Assembly: GCF_001039355.2 (NCBI RefSeq)
Contig: NW_019775702.1
Span: 650,697-714,696 of the forward strand
Reading direction: 5' to 3'
DNA: 64,000 bases
Source of the DNA: Lingula anatina
Taxonomy: Eukaryota > Brachiopoda > Lingulata > Lingulida > Lingulidae
How positions within the stretch are numbered: position 1 is the first letter of the stretch; the number at the start of each line of letters is the position of its first letter. Positions 53,001 through 64,000 of this stretch are shown here, piece after piece. The notes under the pieces were generated by a model that saw only the letters and a list, made by a program, of their open reading frames with translations, was not told where the DNA came from and made no database searches. The position numbers and the translations under genes are program-made.

Positions 53001-55560
53001 GTCAATTATTTTGACCTCCTGAGTATTCTTCTACATAACTCTTACATTATATATTATTACTCTATATCGTAAAGGCACATGACATGTGCTTACACAGCTC
53101 ACAACTACATGAGTATTCAGTTAAAATATCAACCATGCCAGATTGCTATATCTTTTATCACTGACAAAATGAACATGAATAAAATTGTAGGCATTTCTAG
53201 TTACTTGTCCTCTGTTGATACCCACTGAGGCAAAACCAGTTTAAAATCACTGGTAGAGGAGGGAGATAAAATGATGGCTGCCTAGCCTAATTTTCGCAAA
53301 TTGTTGGGAGAGAGTATGTTATTTTACTTATCTTATACTGACAGATACAATTATTCTTCATGCTTCGACTAGCAAGGAGGCTTCCTGTAGGATTATAATT
53401 GAATCCTGCTAGATTTTCAGCCAGTGTACTCTTACACAATGCTACTTTTGAAGAAAATGTGACATATTCAAAATTTGGCTGGCACAAATATTACTGCGAC
53501 CAAGCATCCTTGTACATTATCACAATAGTGCATTTATTTTCATAACAAAATTTCCTCAAGATAAAACAAGATAATTGAGGATGCACTCTACTCATGGAAA
53601 TCAAGCTGTCAACCTATTGCATAATTATCATGGGTTTAACTATTGATAAACTAAAGCATCCAGACACTGATAAAACATCTATGAAGACAGCTGCTAGTCT
53701 GCCTGATTGTATCTACATAATAACAGCCAAATACCATCAAAACTCACAAAAGACTATTACACATTTGCATGATTTGATAAGAGAACTCTTTGCTATGCTT
53801 TAGCTACTTTGTTTCCTTAAGTTTACTCTGCCACTGTGAGGAATGTGTAAAAAGTCAAGTTTAAAAACCTGGCAGAAAACGGTCAAAAATAACCAAACAT
53901 GATGATACCATTATCTTATCAATAAGAGTATGAACACTGTTCATAAATATCCAAATGACAAACATTTATATCAGAAATTAAATATTTCATATCCAAAGTG
54001 GCTCAAGTGTTATATATGTTATAAATACACACATTCATGTACCTTGTTTTATGATACATATATAGATTTATCATTTAAATTACCCTTTTGTTTCAATTAT
54101 GGTTGAATACTAAAATGCACATTATATCTCTGCACACATCAGTAATCTAAATAGCTCTATGTAAGTATATAATATCATCACTTGGGGAACCAACTTCACT
54201 CCAGTAAACAAATAAAAAAAATCCTTTCCAAACTTACCCAAAATCTCCACTGCTATGGTATTGCCATAAATGTCTATAATGCCCCATAATGGAACAGTTG
54301 TACTAACTCCACTGAAAAATACACCTTTTTCTTCTCCATTTATGCCAAACATGACATCTCCACTTCGAGTGACATAAAAATAAACAATATTGTTTGGTTC
54401 TCCATAGCGCTCACTCAGTGCCTTAGCCCAGTTTCCTGGCTTGTTAGACAGGTCTGGGCAGGCATACCTCGGGAGAGTGGTTCCATTTATAGTACTTGGG
54501 TCTCTACTAGTAAGACCAAACCTTAGCACTCCACTCCAACTGGTTGATACTTCAGAAAATTTCAGATAAACTCTTTCTCCAATAGCTATGGGTCTGTTGG
54601 TAAAGCAAATTCCTTTGCAGTAGCTCTCTGCACGCCTGGCTATTCTCTTGTCAGGCGAGAGGATACAGTTTTCACTGTGAGTAGTATGGTAAAGAAGGGG
54701 TGCATTTCTTGGTCCATGACCACTGAATTCAGAGGGTCCTGAAAATATAACCAGCAATCTATGTGAATATTTCACAAAATGTATGTATCAATTAGTATGT
54801 ATGTATGTATGCATGTATTAGTTATTTTGTTGACATTCTGAAGATATATAAAATAAAATTTAGTCTACAGCAATCATACAATCTCACCTTTTCACAGTCT
54901 TATAAAATGTGAACTGTATAATAAATAGTCTCTCGATTAATTATCCAGACAGAATCTTTTATAAGATTTATTAAAAATCAATCTAGTGAACTTCAATGTG
55001 CACTTACTAGTAACTTTTAAACAACACTCTGAATTTCTTGAATACTTCCATCTTAACAAAAAAAAAAGACAAAATTCCGAAGGCAAAGAAATAGTTTGTT
55101 TCAAGACTAAATCCACAATTTTTTAACTATAAAGGGGTCATTCAGAACATTTTTCAAAACTTGGCATTTTGAAAAAAAAGCAGCAGTAATAACTTCATAT
55201 TGTAAAAAGGGTGCTTACAAAGGTTATCTACAAAAAACATAAGAAGATTTAAGACAATTAACAACCTGTGAACTATTCAACACAAATTCCCTGCCCAACT
55301 CTTAGTTAAAGTATCATGCTTCTACAAGTTTTGACGCGAATCTTTAGTTTAAAGTCGAATTTCCAAGTGTTCTTTTAAAAAATTAAATAAAACCCTAAAA
55401 CTTATGCACACCGAGTGGTGCGACCTCATAGATAGGTGGCAACCTGCTGATGAGAATGAGATACAGATAATGCCGTGGCATTGCAGATTACTTGATCAAA
55501 CCTACGGCTAAATCAAGATTGCACAGTAGTCTTACCTCTACTGGATCCCGAATTCCCCAT
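47053..55560 (-). CDS. NEURL1: Neuralized-type E3 ubiquitin ligase
   Basis: Neuralized ubiquitinates Notch ligands (Delta/Jagged) to drive their endocytosis. Five minus-strand exons: 55536-55560, 54238-54738, 48857-49435, 47933-48052 and 47053-47615 (TAA), giving 595 residues. The 8-residue first exon reads MGNSGSSR, a consensus N-myristoylation start as in neuralized proteins. NHR1 is at about residues 20-175 (RNAPLLYHTTHSENCILSPD, FGLTSRDPST, YACPDL, VPLWGIIDIYGN). A Gln/Pro-rich linker follows. NHR2 is at about 245-408 (RFTPLPFHTMSGKNVCLS, FGLTACDPS, LPLWAFFDVYGN). A Ser/Pro-rich linker leads to a C-terminal C3HC4 RING at about 543-590 (CTVCYENPVD, CGHMCMCYNC, CPICRQP). Intron 2 is 4.8 kb with no other gene seen in it (49436-54237). 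Divergent from the SDR gene. Confidence 0.95.
49436..54237 (-). other. Large NEURL1 intron 2
   Basis: AT-rich with no recognisable exon, RNA gene or long repeat. Scattered open frames of 60-126 codons on both strands lack family resemblance and conserved composition and are treated as chance. Confidence 0.55.
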
Positions 55561-56514
55561 TACGTGCTTAAATTCACAAATTTAGTCCATCCAATACAAA
55601 GTTTATGCAGAAGCTTTTACCATAATGCTTTGCTGCTTTGGGTTGGACATAGTATAGTCCAGTTAAGTCTTAGATAAATGCCCCCATTGTTCGTGTTCTG
55701 GAGTGACGGAATCTCAAAGCCGGAAGTGTTTGACCAACCAATATGGCTGAAGAGGCCGCTTGTAGCTTTATTTTATAATTAGCAATAATAAGTAACAACA
55801 GGTCTAAAGTTTGTTTGGAATAAAAGTTGAGTGCAATTAAAAAAGAAGCATATATATATTAACAATAGCAGATGTCAAAACTTATTCATATTGATCGTTT
55901 TTTATTGAACGTTTTATAAAATCTTAAGCAGCGTACACATGGGGTTGACTGCATGACCGCCGACACACAAGACTTATTTAGATGTAAATGAGTTGTTTAA
56001 AATTATTCCGATGTTCATCGGCTAGGCGGTACTTTTTATGAGTTCGTTAGTTTTTCTATGTTTTTGCCACATGATAAAACTTAACACATACATGATACAG
56101 TAGTGCAGTGCCAGTGGTAGACTAGTGAGAAATCATGGGCTCATTCCCAACCAAAGTATCATTCTACAGAGATTGATCCAAATCTTTGGGGACTTTCGCT
56201 GAATGCAGTCAGATTACCAGATAAACAGGCCTCCTCTTGTTTCCAACGTACTTGTATGATCAGCTTTTCTGTCTTCTGCTTAATGCTAGGAAGAAGCAGG
56301 TTAATCTGATTTCATTTGATGAGATTCCCCACAAAGTTGGATCACTCTACATAAAATGAAATTTTGCATTTCTGAATGAACCCATAAAGTCCTTTTTTTT
56401 TAATTTAGATTAATCAAATGATCAAGGTACTGTTAACAGCCGAGCATTCCAAAATATAATCATTGCCTGTACGGGGATATCTGTCATTGCTTTTGCTGCC
56501 AGTGTCACCAAGCA

Positions 56515-57000
56515 CTTTCATCAGGGTGTAACTGAAATGCGCAATACACTGCAATACAGCGCAACACAGCGCAATACACTTGATAACACAAGTCCAGTTG
56601 CAAGTAAACACAGGAAAGGGTAATCTCAAATAAAATAGGGCGATATAAAAGCTAAATATAGTGCACAGTAATTAATATTGCTGATTCAACTTGACAATTT
56701 TTTCATTGTTTGGTCAGTCGCCATGTTGGCGAGTAGCTCTTCTTGGCCAGTAATATATCCAAGAAGAGCCACTCGCCACCATGGCTGCCAACCGGACAAT
56801 ATAAAAGTCTTGCTGATTTGTTAAGTTATATCAACGATATTACTTACCTAGCAATATAGGTTGTTTTTATATCACCCTGCTTTGCTGGTAATGGTAATTT
56901 CTTTTGTGCAATTGCAACTGGATTTAATTTTTGAAGTGTATTGCACTGTGTTGCGCTGTATTGCGGTGTATTGCGTATTTCAGTCATACCGCTTTCATCA
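56515..57000. repeat. Large foldback element with GCAATACA-type internal repeats
   Basis: Arms of about 135 bases (56515-56650 and 56864-57000) are inverted copies. The arm core is a run of roughly 10-base units of the form GCAATACAC/GCAACACAGC, seen inverted as TTGCGCTGTATTGCGGTGTA on the right. The loop holds a second, independent hairpin at 56709-56795. No open frame; likely a non-autonomous foldback transposon. Confidence 0.75.
56709..56795. repeat. Nested hairpin inside the foldback loop
   Basis: GCCATGTTGGCGAGTAGCTC and TTCTTGG at 56720-56746 pair with CCAAGAAGAGCCACTCGCCA and CCATGGC at 56759-56785, with minor mismatches. Higher GC than the flanks, and centred on CCAGTAATATATCC. Confidence 0.75.
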
Positions 57001-57399
57001 TAAACACTGTAAAAGGAATATAACTAATATTTGCATTAACAAAGAAAAATATTTTTGCACTAGCATTGTTATTTTCTGCTTTCAGTCTGTACATTTGACA
57101 GTTTTGCTGTCTTGTTTTCTTTATAGCTAAATATGAGGTGAATGCAAGTAGGTGCACAAAAAGATCAAAATGTTGTGGCCTGTAGGTGCATCTATAAGAT
57201 TCCTCTTAATCTTGTAGTATGTATGTTGCTCGAGTGTTTTGCTCACTGTTAGCTAACCTCCACTTTATGTATGTACTCCTATCAGCATGTTTCTGATGAC
57301 ATAATTTTATTTTATATTTTTAAAGCAGTGTTAGTTACATGTAACCTCGATGCACTATATTTTCAGAACCAAAGTACATTATAGCTGCAGCTATTTGCC

Positions 57400-60335
57400 A
57401 TGGAGATGCTGATTTCCGTGGTAATAGCATGTCTGATTGCAGTGCTTCCTAAACTCTACATGAAGCTCATAATTGGAGTTTGCAAAAGCAATGCAGATTT
57501 GTCAGGGAAAACTGCCATTGTTACTGGAGCAAATACAGGTACCAGTAATGGTGTTCAAAATAGTCTCAAGATATATAAGTTATTTATTTCATACATTTTA
57601 TTTACCATGCAAGTATATCAGGTCAGAGTTTGCAGAGTGCTGCGTAATGTATGTATGACTCTTTACTTCACCTGTCACTTTCAGCATTTTTATTATCTGT
57701 TGAAAATGCATGTTTTGTCACTGAACACATGCTACATGTATTTGCCCACTGACTGCTATATACACAGGCCAATAGCCAGAGAGGGTTACGGCGGCGGGGG
57801 GGTGGGGGGTGGGGGTCAGGAAAAGTTCCATTCCAGGTAAAAATTAATCTAGGTGCACAAAAGTTTCATTGTAAAAGGTCCACTTTTTCGGGAAAAGAAC
57901 CCCTCTTTTGAAATTGTTGGCTACAGGACTGATACATTGCATGTATTACTTATATTGTATTTACAAAACATTTTACTTTTCAGGTTTGGGATATGCTACT
58001 GCATTATGCTTTGCTAGAAGACATGCCCGAGTAATCCTTGCATGTCAAAATGCAGAGAAGGCAGAAAAGGCAGTAATGAAAATACAAAAGACAACAGGAA
58101 ACCAGAACATCACATACAAAGTGATAGACACCAGTGACTTGGCATCAGTCAGGAAATTTGCACAGCAGATAATTCAAGAGGAAAAACACTTAGAGATTCT
58201 TGTGAATAATGCTGGCATAGCAGGTAGAAAATGATTCAAGGAAATGCTGATTACATTTAAAAAAAAACACCCATCAATAAGAAGTCATTGTGCACAACAT
58301 TTTTGTATTTACAATCATATTTACTTAAACCATAGTTATTTATGCTGGCTAAACATGTCAATATTGGCACATGTGATCATTCAATAGGTTATTGTATGCT
58401 CATCAGGTTTTTAGTACACATATTGCACCACGCATTTTCTACTATCTTTTCCTTAATATTTTTGTATGAAATGGATCCAATATCTTGGTTTATTTTCTTT
58501 GTTTACTGTGCAGGTCCATTTAGAAGACATACAACAAAGAAAAACATGGAACTCACGATGGCTACAAATTATTTTGGACATTTCCTTCTTACAAACCTTC
58601 TTTTAGGTAACCATTTCATTGTGTTTTAGCATGAGGCAATTTTAAGAGTTTTTTAAAAAGATTATTAGATCTTGAATGTGTACTTCTAAGTATACAACCC
58701 TTAAACTTTTGCTTCTGCATATTAGTTAAAAACATGTTTCTGTTACTGCTCACAAATGCACATTTTATTGCATAGTTTTTTCATGTGCAAGTCAAGTACA
58801 GTGTAGCCCCACTGTTGCTTTTACTTAAGAGAAGTAAAAATATGTGAAAAAAACTTAATACGTTAACATACACAAAAACTATTTAATTTTCTTAAAATTC
58901 CCCAAAGTTCATTTTCACATATCATTGCATCATTCTACCAATTAGTGGACTATAATTTCAATTTTATTTTAGATTTGCTGAAGAAGTCGTCACCAAGCAG
59001 AATTATTAATGTTTCATCATCTGTTCATCGTTGGATTAAGCTAGATCTTTCAGATCTAATGCTTAAAAATTTCTATAATATGCACAAGGCTTATGCCAGC
59101 AGTAAGCTGGCTATGGTGCTGTTTACCAAAGAATTGTCTAAAAGACTAAAGGATCAAGGTATTGTAACAAAGCCCACAATTAATTTTTGAAAAATATTGT
59201 TATTAAAATATGCAAGAAATATTTTGCAACAAACAAGTAACATGCTTCTAATTTGTTTCTATATAAAATATTTTATAAATTGAATATTTCAGCCAGTGGC
59301 TCTTGAAGACATTATAAGTGTTATTATAAAGGGCTAATGCAACTGTTTTGTGAAGGCACCTTATACCTCATCATGTGGCAATTGTTGTGATGACAGAATC
59401 ATTACCTTTCTTGATTTAATGTTCAGTGCACTGTGTGAGCATATATGTAAGTACATGTACTATGTACGCTCACACATTAGGAAACAGATCTTTCGGATGG
59501 ATAATAAAGATACAAACTTTATCTGAAAATTCTCATTTCTTTATAGGAGTATCTGTATACAGTGTGGAACCAGGAACTGTTCGAACAGACTTTTTTAACA
59601 AATTCCCTCCTGTCATGAGTGAAATTTTTAGGGTCATTGGTGTCTTTTATTTTAGGGTAAGTACTGTAGATATTGGGGCTCTCTACATTTAACATTTCTG
59701 TATTAACCAATTTGAAAATTCTTGACCATTCTGAAGAAATTTTCAATTTAAATTTTGGAATCTATTGAAATACTATGAAGGGACCACCTTTCTGAAAAAA
59801 ATATTTACCTTTGAACCATGTTTGAACTTTATGTGGGTCCAAGACCACAATTCGCATTGCAAGATCAGATTTTTATTAAATTCATTTTGGCAGTGGTACA
59901 TTTTGCAAGTATGTGCCCCAACAAGTATAATATAATGAAGTAGACATATCCCATCTTTTCCTTTTTTTTTCGATTTGAAGCATGTACTATGTCTTGGGGA
60001 GGGACTTGCATTTTTCTAGGAATGCAGTCTCAGAACCAGATGCAGACCAAAATATGTACCTCTTTGTGATTTTGCTTGGTTGTAATGTTTGGAGATATGT
60101 ATGAAAGCTGATTGTGTTACCTATTTACTACTTATTTTAATTTCCTTTCCAGAGTCCAGAAGAGGGGGCTCAAACAGCCGTGCACTGTGCTGTAGCAGAT
60201 GATGTTATTGGTTTATCTGGGCATCATTTTGCAGAGTGTGCCATCATGGAAGATTGTGCTCAAGCAAAGGATGCTGGGATTGCCAAAAAACTCTGGGAAC
60301 AAAGTGAACAGATATGTGGACTCAATGAAAACTGA
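57400..60335 (+). CDS. Retinol-dehydrogenase-like short-chain dehydrogenase/reductase
   Basis: A classical SDR expected to oxidise or reduce a retinoid, steroid or lipid carbonyl with NAD(P), probably at the ER membrane. Six exons: 57400-57538, 57984-58223, 58514-58606, 58973-59158, 59547-59656 and 60153-60335 (TGA), giving 316 residues, typical of the RDH11-14 group. A hydrophobic N-terminal anchor (MLISVVIACLIAVLPKLY) precedes the Rossmann motif TGANTGLG (TGxxxGxG, spanning the first intron). NNAGIAG follows, then NYFGHFLLTNLLL, the catalytic Ser region INVSSSVH, the catalytic YASSK, and the cofactor-side VEPGTVRTDF. All key residues are present, so it should be active. The exact RDH subtype and substrate cannot be assigned by eye. 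Confidence 0.9.
57765..57931. mobile_element. Small inverted-terminal-repeat element with G-rich core
   Basis: Begins CAGGCCAATAGCCA and ends TTGGCTACAGGACTG, imperfect terminal inverted repeats. A candidate 5-bp duplication ATACA flanks both sides. The core contains GGCGGGGGGGTGGGGGGTGG (57793-57812), unlike the AT-rich intron. It sits in SDR intron 1 and resembles widespread CAGGCCYGTAGCCAGG-ended repeats of invertebrate genomes (from memory). Confidence 0.65.
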
Positions 60336-60579
60336 ATAGCCCTAATTGTTGATGGAAGAAATTTTTAAATCCTGTATGATCTTTTCTGTGTGCCATTAAG
60401 TACTGACAATAAGTAAAAAATAATCAGAAAGTTTTATTCAACCATAGAGTTGATTGTTTAATCAAGTATGTACAATTATTACAGCTTATGGTGTTACTGT
60501 TATTATTAAAGGACCCAATATGCAGTATTGGCAACTGTCCCAGGTTGGAGAATAATGCCATACTATTATTTACCACATG

Positions 60580-60627
<48 letters not shown>

Positions 60628-60779
60628 AAAGACACTTTTATGAATTTATATTAAAGTGTAATAAAACTGAAAAAAAAAAACATGACAACATTCCAAAATG
60701 TGCACATCAAATTTGCTTTTTAGTTAACACTGCACAAGCCTGAGAATTTGTTTTTAATCTAGAACTTTTCTCTCCATTT
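60336..60779. other. SDR 3' flank / GATC 3' flank
   Basis: Tail-to-tail interval with a TA microsatellite at 60583-60624. AATAAA near 60660, followed by a genomic A run at 60670-60680, is a possible SDR polyadenylation site. No coding sequence seen. Confidence 0.5.
60583..60624. repeat. (TA)n microsatellite
   Basis: About 20 uninterrupted units. Open frames of repeated Ile-Tyr here derive from the repeat. Confidence 0.9.
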
Positions 60780-62078
60780 TTATGTTTTTGGCCTGTAACT
60801 TTTCTCTTTCTTCTTCAGTGGTATATTTCCTAAAAAAAAAAAGAAAATAAGAGTTTTTACCTTCAAGTAAAATACTTCACAATATTTAAATATTTTGTTA
60901 AGAAGACAGTATGTGTGATATTTAATAAAATGTGCTATATGAATTAAGAGTGTCATGAGTCATTAATGTTAATCTCTATATGAAACCATTTACAACATGT
61001 ACCTGGTGGTGCCACAAAATAATCCTCTTCTACTAAGGCCGCATTTTTCAAAATTTCTTGTTTACAGTTCCCTTCAGTCACTTCATCTTTTCTTAAGTAT
61101 GTATTTCTGAAATCGTTTGTCAGGTTTGCTGTCAGTCACATGTTACCAGCACTTCAATCTAGCACTCAAAAATTGTCAATTATCATAAAACTGGCAACTT
61201 TAATTTTTGAGCAAAGAAAATGTGCTTTGATATCATCATTAATGTCAAGAAATTTTATAAGTAAGTTGTTTTTTAACCTGCTTTCTAGTACTGAGTCCAT
61301 AGGCTGTACCCCAGTTGTGTCTACCAAAGTGATTTGGTCTGCAAAGCGTATGGCTTTTTCGAGTCTTTCAATTCCTTCTTGATTGTTAAAATCAACTAAA
61401 GCAAGTCTCTCAAGATGGCTTATAGTAGCTTCATCTATTGTTGTTGGCTGTTATGGAAAATAAGAATCAAGATAATCCCATCAAATGATTATAAGTAAGC
61501 TCATTTTTTTATTAAAAGCTAAAAACTCGAAACATGCATTGAAAATAATGCAAAGATAACCGTAAGAAGCAAATTCTATAGATGCAAGTAAACATTACCA
61601 AGTATGATGTCTATGCATTGATGAAAAACATATTTTTGTGTTTGTCGATCAGAGTAACCTGTGCCCACCTTTGGCAGAGTACTTGGATCAATTTGCTTCC
61701 ATGTGGGTTTAGCTGGAACCTACATGTATATGAAAATTAATAAAAATATTAATAAACATCTGAAATTAATAATATGGAGGATGTGTGTGAAGTTAAATGA
61801 AGACATTATGTTGACAGATTACCACTTTATCTCTATGTCAATTTCCAAGCAGCTCGATCGGATGTTTTCAACCATAACAGAATTAAATCGGCAAATCACT
61901 AAGGCAATCTGTTCAATATTCCATCTCAAGTCTTTTAGTCCGAGGGTCAGGCTAGCCGTACTGTGTTGTGAAGTGGTGAAATAATGTGCATACGTAATAT
62001 AAAGTGAAATTGTGCATGTTTGACACAACAAAACAGTGTTTGAGAGATATGTCTTTTCTTTGTACATGAAGTGCAGTG

Positions 62079-62137
<59 letters not shown>

Positions 62138-62301
62138 ACAACAAGCACAAACATACATGTAATCTGTCTGTCAGCACATAATAACGTATCAACGTAATAA
62201 AATACACACTGATTTGAAGTCACCTTTGAAGATAAACACCGGTGATTTAATGTTAGCATCCATGTTGACATTTTACTTATGTTGACGTAAAACCTTGTCA
62301 T
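60780..62301 (-). CDS. GATC: Mitochondrial glutamyl-tRNA(Gln) amidotransferase subunit C
   Basis: GatC is the small scaffold subunit of GatCAB, which converts Glu-tRNA(Gln) to Gln-tRNA(Gln) for mitochondrial translation. Five minus-strand exons: 62224-62301 (ATG), 61669-61719, 61278-61447, 61003-61106 and 60780-60829 (TAA), giving 150 residues against about 136 in human. The N-terminus [20 protein letters not shown] is basic and amphipathic with no acidic residues, as expected for a mitochondrial presequence. A second Met at residue 11 is an alternative start. Family core: [56 protein letters not shown] and [13 protein letters not shown]. Intron 1 holds a (CT)n(CA)n microsatellite. Divergent from TRIAP1. 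Confidence 0.92.
62081..62141. repeat. (CT)n(CA)n compound microsatellite
   Basis: A CT run of about 32 bases followed by a CA run of about 28 in GATC intron 1. It produces spurious ERERER and VCVCVC open frames on the minus strand. Confidence 0.92.
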
Positions 62302-62631
62302 TCTTGGCTTAGTCGCTCAAAAGTGGCTTTCTGGGTCGTGTTCGTGATAAATAGGTCAAAATAGTACGTTAGCGGATTAATATTTTGGCAACCTTTTTTT
62401 ATATAAGTCATTTAATGATATTTTTAAAATCTATGTAAAGTCATTTTACCCATTTTTATGGTTTTACTGTATTAAGCACCCTTAAATATTTTATTTAATT
62501 GATAAAAATGTATAATTTTATACGTCTCGCAAGCATATCCGGTTGGTCTTGAGAAGTTAGTAAGAATTTCCGGTCCATGCTTACTGCCAGAGCAATTACA
62601 AATTGATTGTTTACATTTTTGTACTTTGAAA
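62302..62631. promoter_or_regulatory. GATC/TRIAP1 bidirectional promoter
   Basis: 330 bases between divergent start codons. Sites ATCCGGTT near 62538-62545 and TTTCCGGT near 62567-62574 read ACCGGAAA/CCGGAT on the minus strand, ETS-like but not the perfect consensus. The same divergent arrangement exists in human. Confidence 0.65.
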
Positions 62632-63264
62632 ATGTTCAGCTTAAGTCAAAAATGTCAACAACTAAAAGAACAATACGACCAGTGTTTCCATAAATGGTTT
62701 TCCGAAAAATTTCTTAGCGGAAGTAAAAGAGATGATTGTGCTGACCTCTTGAAAGAATATTCCCAGTGCGTGAGGGTGAGTAGACTTTTAATTAAAATTT
62801 CGAAATATTTGTGCAAAACATCCATTCAAAGAAATATGATTACACGCACCAATTGTGTTACATGTATTTTGTTGTCTAAAAGAGGAAATTCCCTTTTGCT
62901 TCAGACTTGCTAGAGTTACAGGACCTTTTTAGTAGTTAAGAAGCCCACTTGTCACTGAGATTGTTCTGTTTCTAATTTTCTTTAATTGACGGTGTCATAA
63001 GTCATAAGCGGTTAAATTATGATTATCTTTCAGTGTTAACACTAATACAAGTACCAGTACAGGTAATTACATATTCAATATTCATGAAAGAATCGGGATC
63101 AATGTTTGTAAAATCAGCCAGTGTGTTCTATTATTTTTGTATAACTTTGATTTTTTTTCCAGGAAGCCATGAAAGAGCATCATCTTAATTTGGAAGAAAT
63201 AGATCAGACTGTACTTGGAACAGACAAGGAAAAAATAGAACCAGTTGATAAAGAATCAAGTTGA
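62632..63264 (+). CDS. TRIAP1: TRIAP1 (Mdm35-type twin CX9C protein)
   Basis: TRIAP1/Mdm35 is a small intermembrane-space protein that partners PRELI-family lipid-transfer proteins in moving phosphatidic acid between mitochondrial membranes, supporting cardiolipin synthesis. Two exons, 62632-62775 and 63163-63264 (TGA), give 81 residues, close to human 76. Twin CX9C motifs are visible: C8 to C18 (CQQLKEQYDQC) and C36 to C46 (CADLLKEYSQC), expected to form two disulfides by the Mia40 pathway. FHKWFSEKFLSG between them is the family signature. The start is the ATG after GTACTTTGAAA. The tail LGTDKEKIEPVDKESS is acidic/basic and variable. Confidence 0.95.
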
Positions 63265-64000
63265 TGAATGGAGGTTATTTATTAACACAACAGACTAGAA
63301 CACTATACACTAAACTGTTATCATGTTGAGTATCAGGATGGATTAAATTTTTGTATTTAGATTATTATGCTGGTCATATGCATATATTTCCACAAAGTTA
63401 CTGACAGAAAGAGATACGACACCTAGGGAGAAATCAGATGTAGCTCATATTTTAAATTTACCTGTGCAAGGACAACAATCCAGCTTATTTGTCAAGGATG
63501 TTTATATTTTCAAGAAGCTGTTAATCAACAGTCTGGTTAAGGCATAAATGTAAAAACTGTTGAACATTGAAGATTTAATTGAAAACCAGAATTTTTTTTT
63601 ATTGAACATACAATTTTAAGCCAAACATGCTGTCGAATGAGACTGATGCAATCATGTATTGCTAGTACTGTATATATTTAATGAAAGAAAAGAAAAATTA
63701 TGTTCTGTGATTCATGGAATGCTATTTCAAGTCCAGACTCCATTACATAGAAGTATTGCATTTATTGATAAAATCTTGAAAAAGAAAAGCAGCATTGTTC
63801 ATTGCTGTAATATAAATTATGGATAACATAAAATTTAACTCTGTGTACTGTCAGTTTGTTAGTTATATACTTTTCTATCACTATATCTGTCCAAATTTTA
63901 TTTTCCATTCTGCTGACATAGTAATCCAATTCAGGCTGCAGTGGAGATGAGGATATTTCAGATGTGCAGTAATTTTGCCATTTTACTAAAATCTAGATCA
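63265..64000 (+). other. TRIAP1 3' flank
   Basis: No coding sequence or RNA gene recognised. ATTAAA near 63343 is the nearest poly(A)-signal-like word after the stop codon. Confidence 0.5.

Larger units (their letters stand above)
55561..57399. promoter_or_regulatory. NEURL1/SDR divergent upstream region
   Basis: The NEURL1-proximal part holds CCGGAAGT at 55720-55727 and CAATATGGC at 55739-55747 (YY1-like), 12 bases apart, probably marking the core promoter. The middle is occupied by a foldback repeat at 56515-57000. A dispersed-repeat fragment lies near 57085-57122. Nothing coding is seen. Confidence 0.55.

Noticed and set aside
57400-57840. Unspliced 146-codon extension of SDR exon 1
   Set aside because: The frame reads through a good donor at 57539 into a repeat; the Rossmann motif is completed only by splicing to 57984.
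61819-62301. Minus-strand 160-codon frame rich in VCVC and ERER
   Set aside because: Mostly the CT/CA microsatellite and GATC intron 1. Only its first 26 codons are real, as GATC exon 1.

Overview
This is a spliced, AT-rich nuclear segment from an invertebrate animal. Introns are short, at hundreds of bases, with GT/AG borders. The proteins match bilaterian families, and the scattered TACATGTA-type words and high heterozygosity suggest a marine lophotrochozoan, perhaps a mollusc. The phylum is inference. No bacterial, viral or CRISPR-like features were seen.

Layout, left to right: shootin-1 (SHTN1, +, 5' end outside the window, a 410-base N gap at 5241-5650); dysbindin (DTNBP1, -) present twice; enolase 4 (ENO4, -, 14 coding exons); ANKRD53 (+, three exons present twice); TEX261 (-); an LRR protein of unrecognised subfamily (+); neuralized-type E3 ligase NEURL1 (-); a retinol-dehydrogenase-like short-chain dehydrogenase (+); mitochondrial GATC (-); and TRIAP1 (+). 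Neighbours are often divergent pairs: ENO4/ANKRD53, TEX261/LRR, NEURL1/SDR and GATC/TRIAP1. The first three intergenic regions carry a perfect CCGGAAGT (ETS/GABP-type) site, and the fourth carries related ACCGGAAA/CCGGAT sites.

Roughly 13 kb is redundant. Five blocks occur as adjacent near-identical direct copies: 524-2380/2461-4084, 7270-9288/9398-11418, 11420-18348/18461-25310, 25045-26018/26019-27122 and 35528-36736/36740-37951. Four of the five junctions have a single n at or near them (2405, 9397, 18349, 36737). The simplest reading is two divergent haplotypes laid end to end by the assembler. The copies therefore work as an internal allele comparison: they show two polymorphic foldback (MITE-like) insertions with empty sites, microsatellite length differences, and amino-acid polymorphism in ANKRD53 and dysbindin.

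The genes do not form one pathway. What links them is position: SHTN1 next to ENO4 (human 10q25, by VAX1) and ANKRD53 next to TEX261 (human 2p13, by VAX2) sit together here, as expected if the window keeps the pre-duplication order of a vertebrate paralogon. GATC-TRIAP1 is head-to-head in human as well. All exon borders were placed by eye from reading frame, splice consensus and family resemblance.
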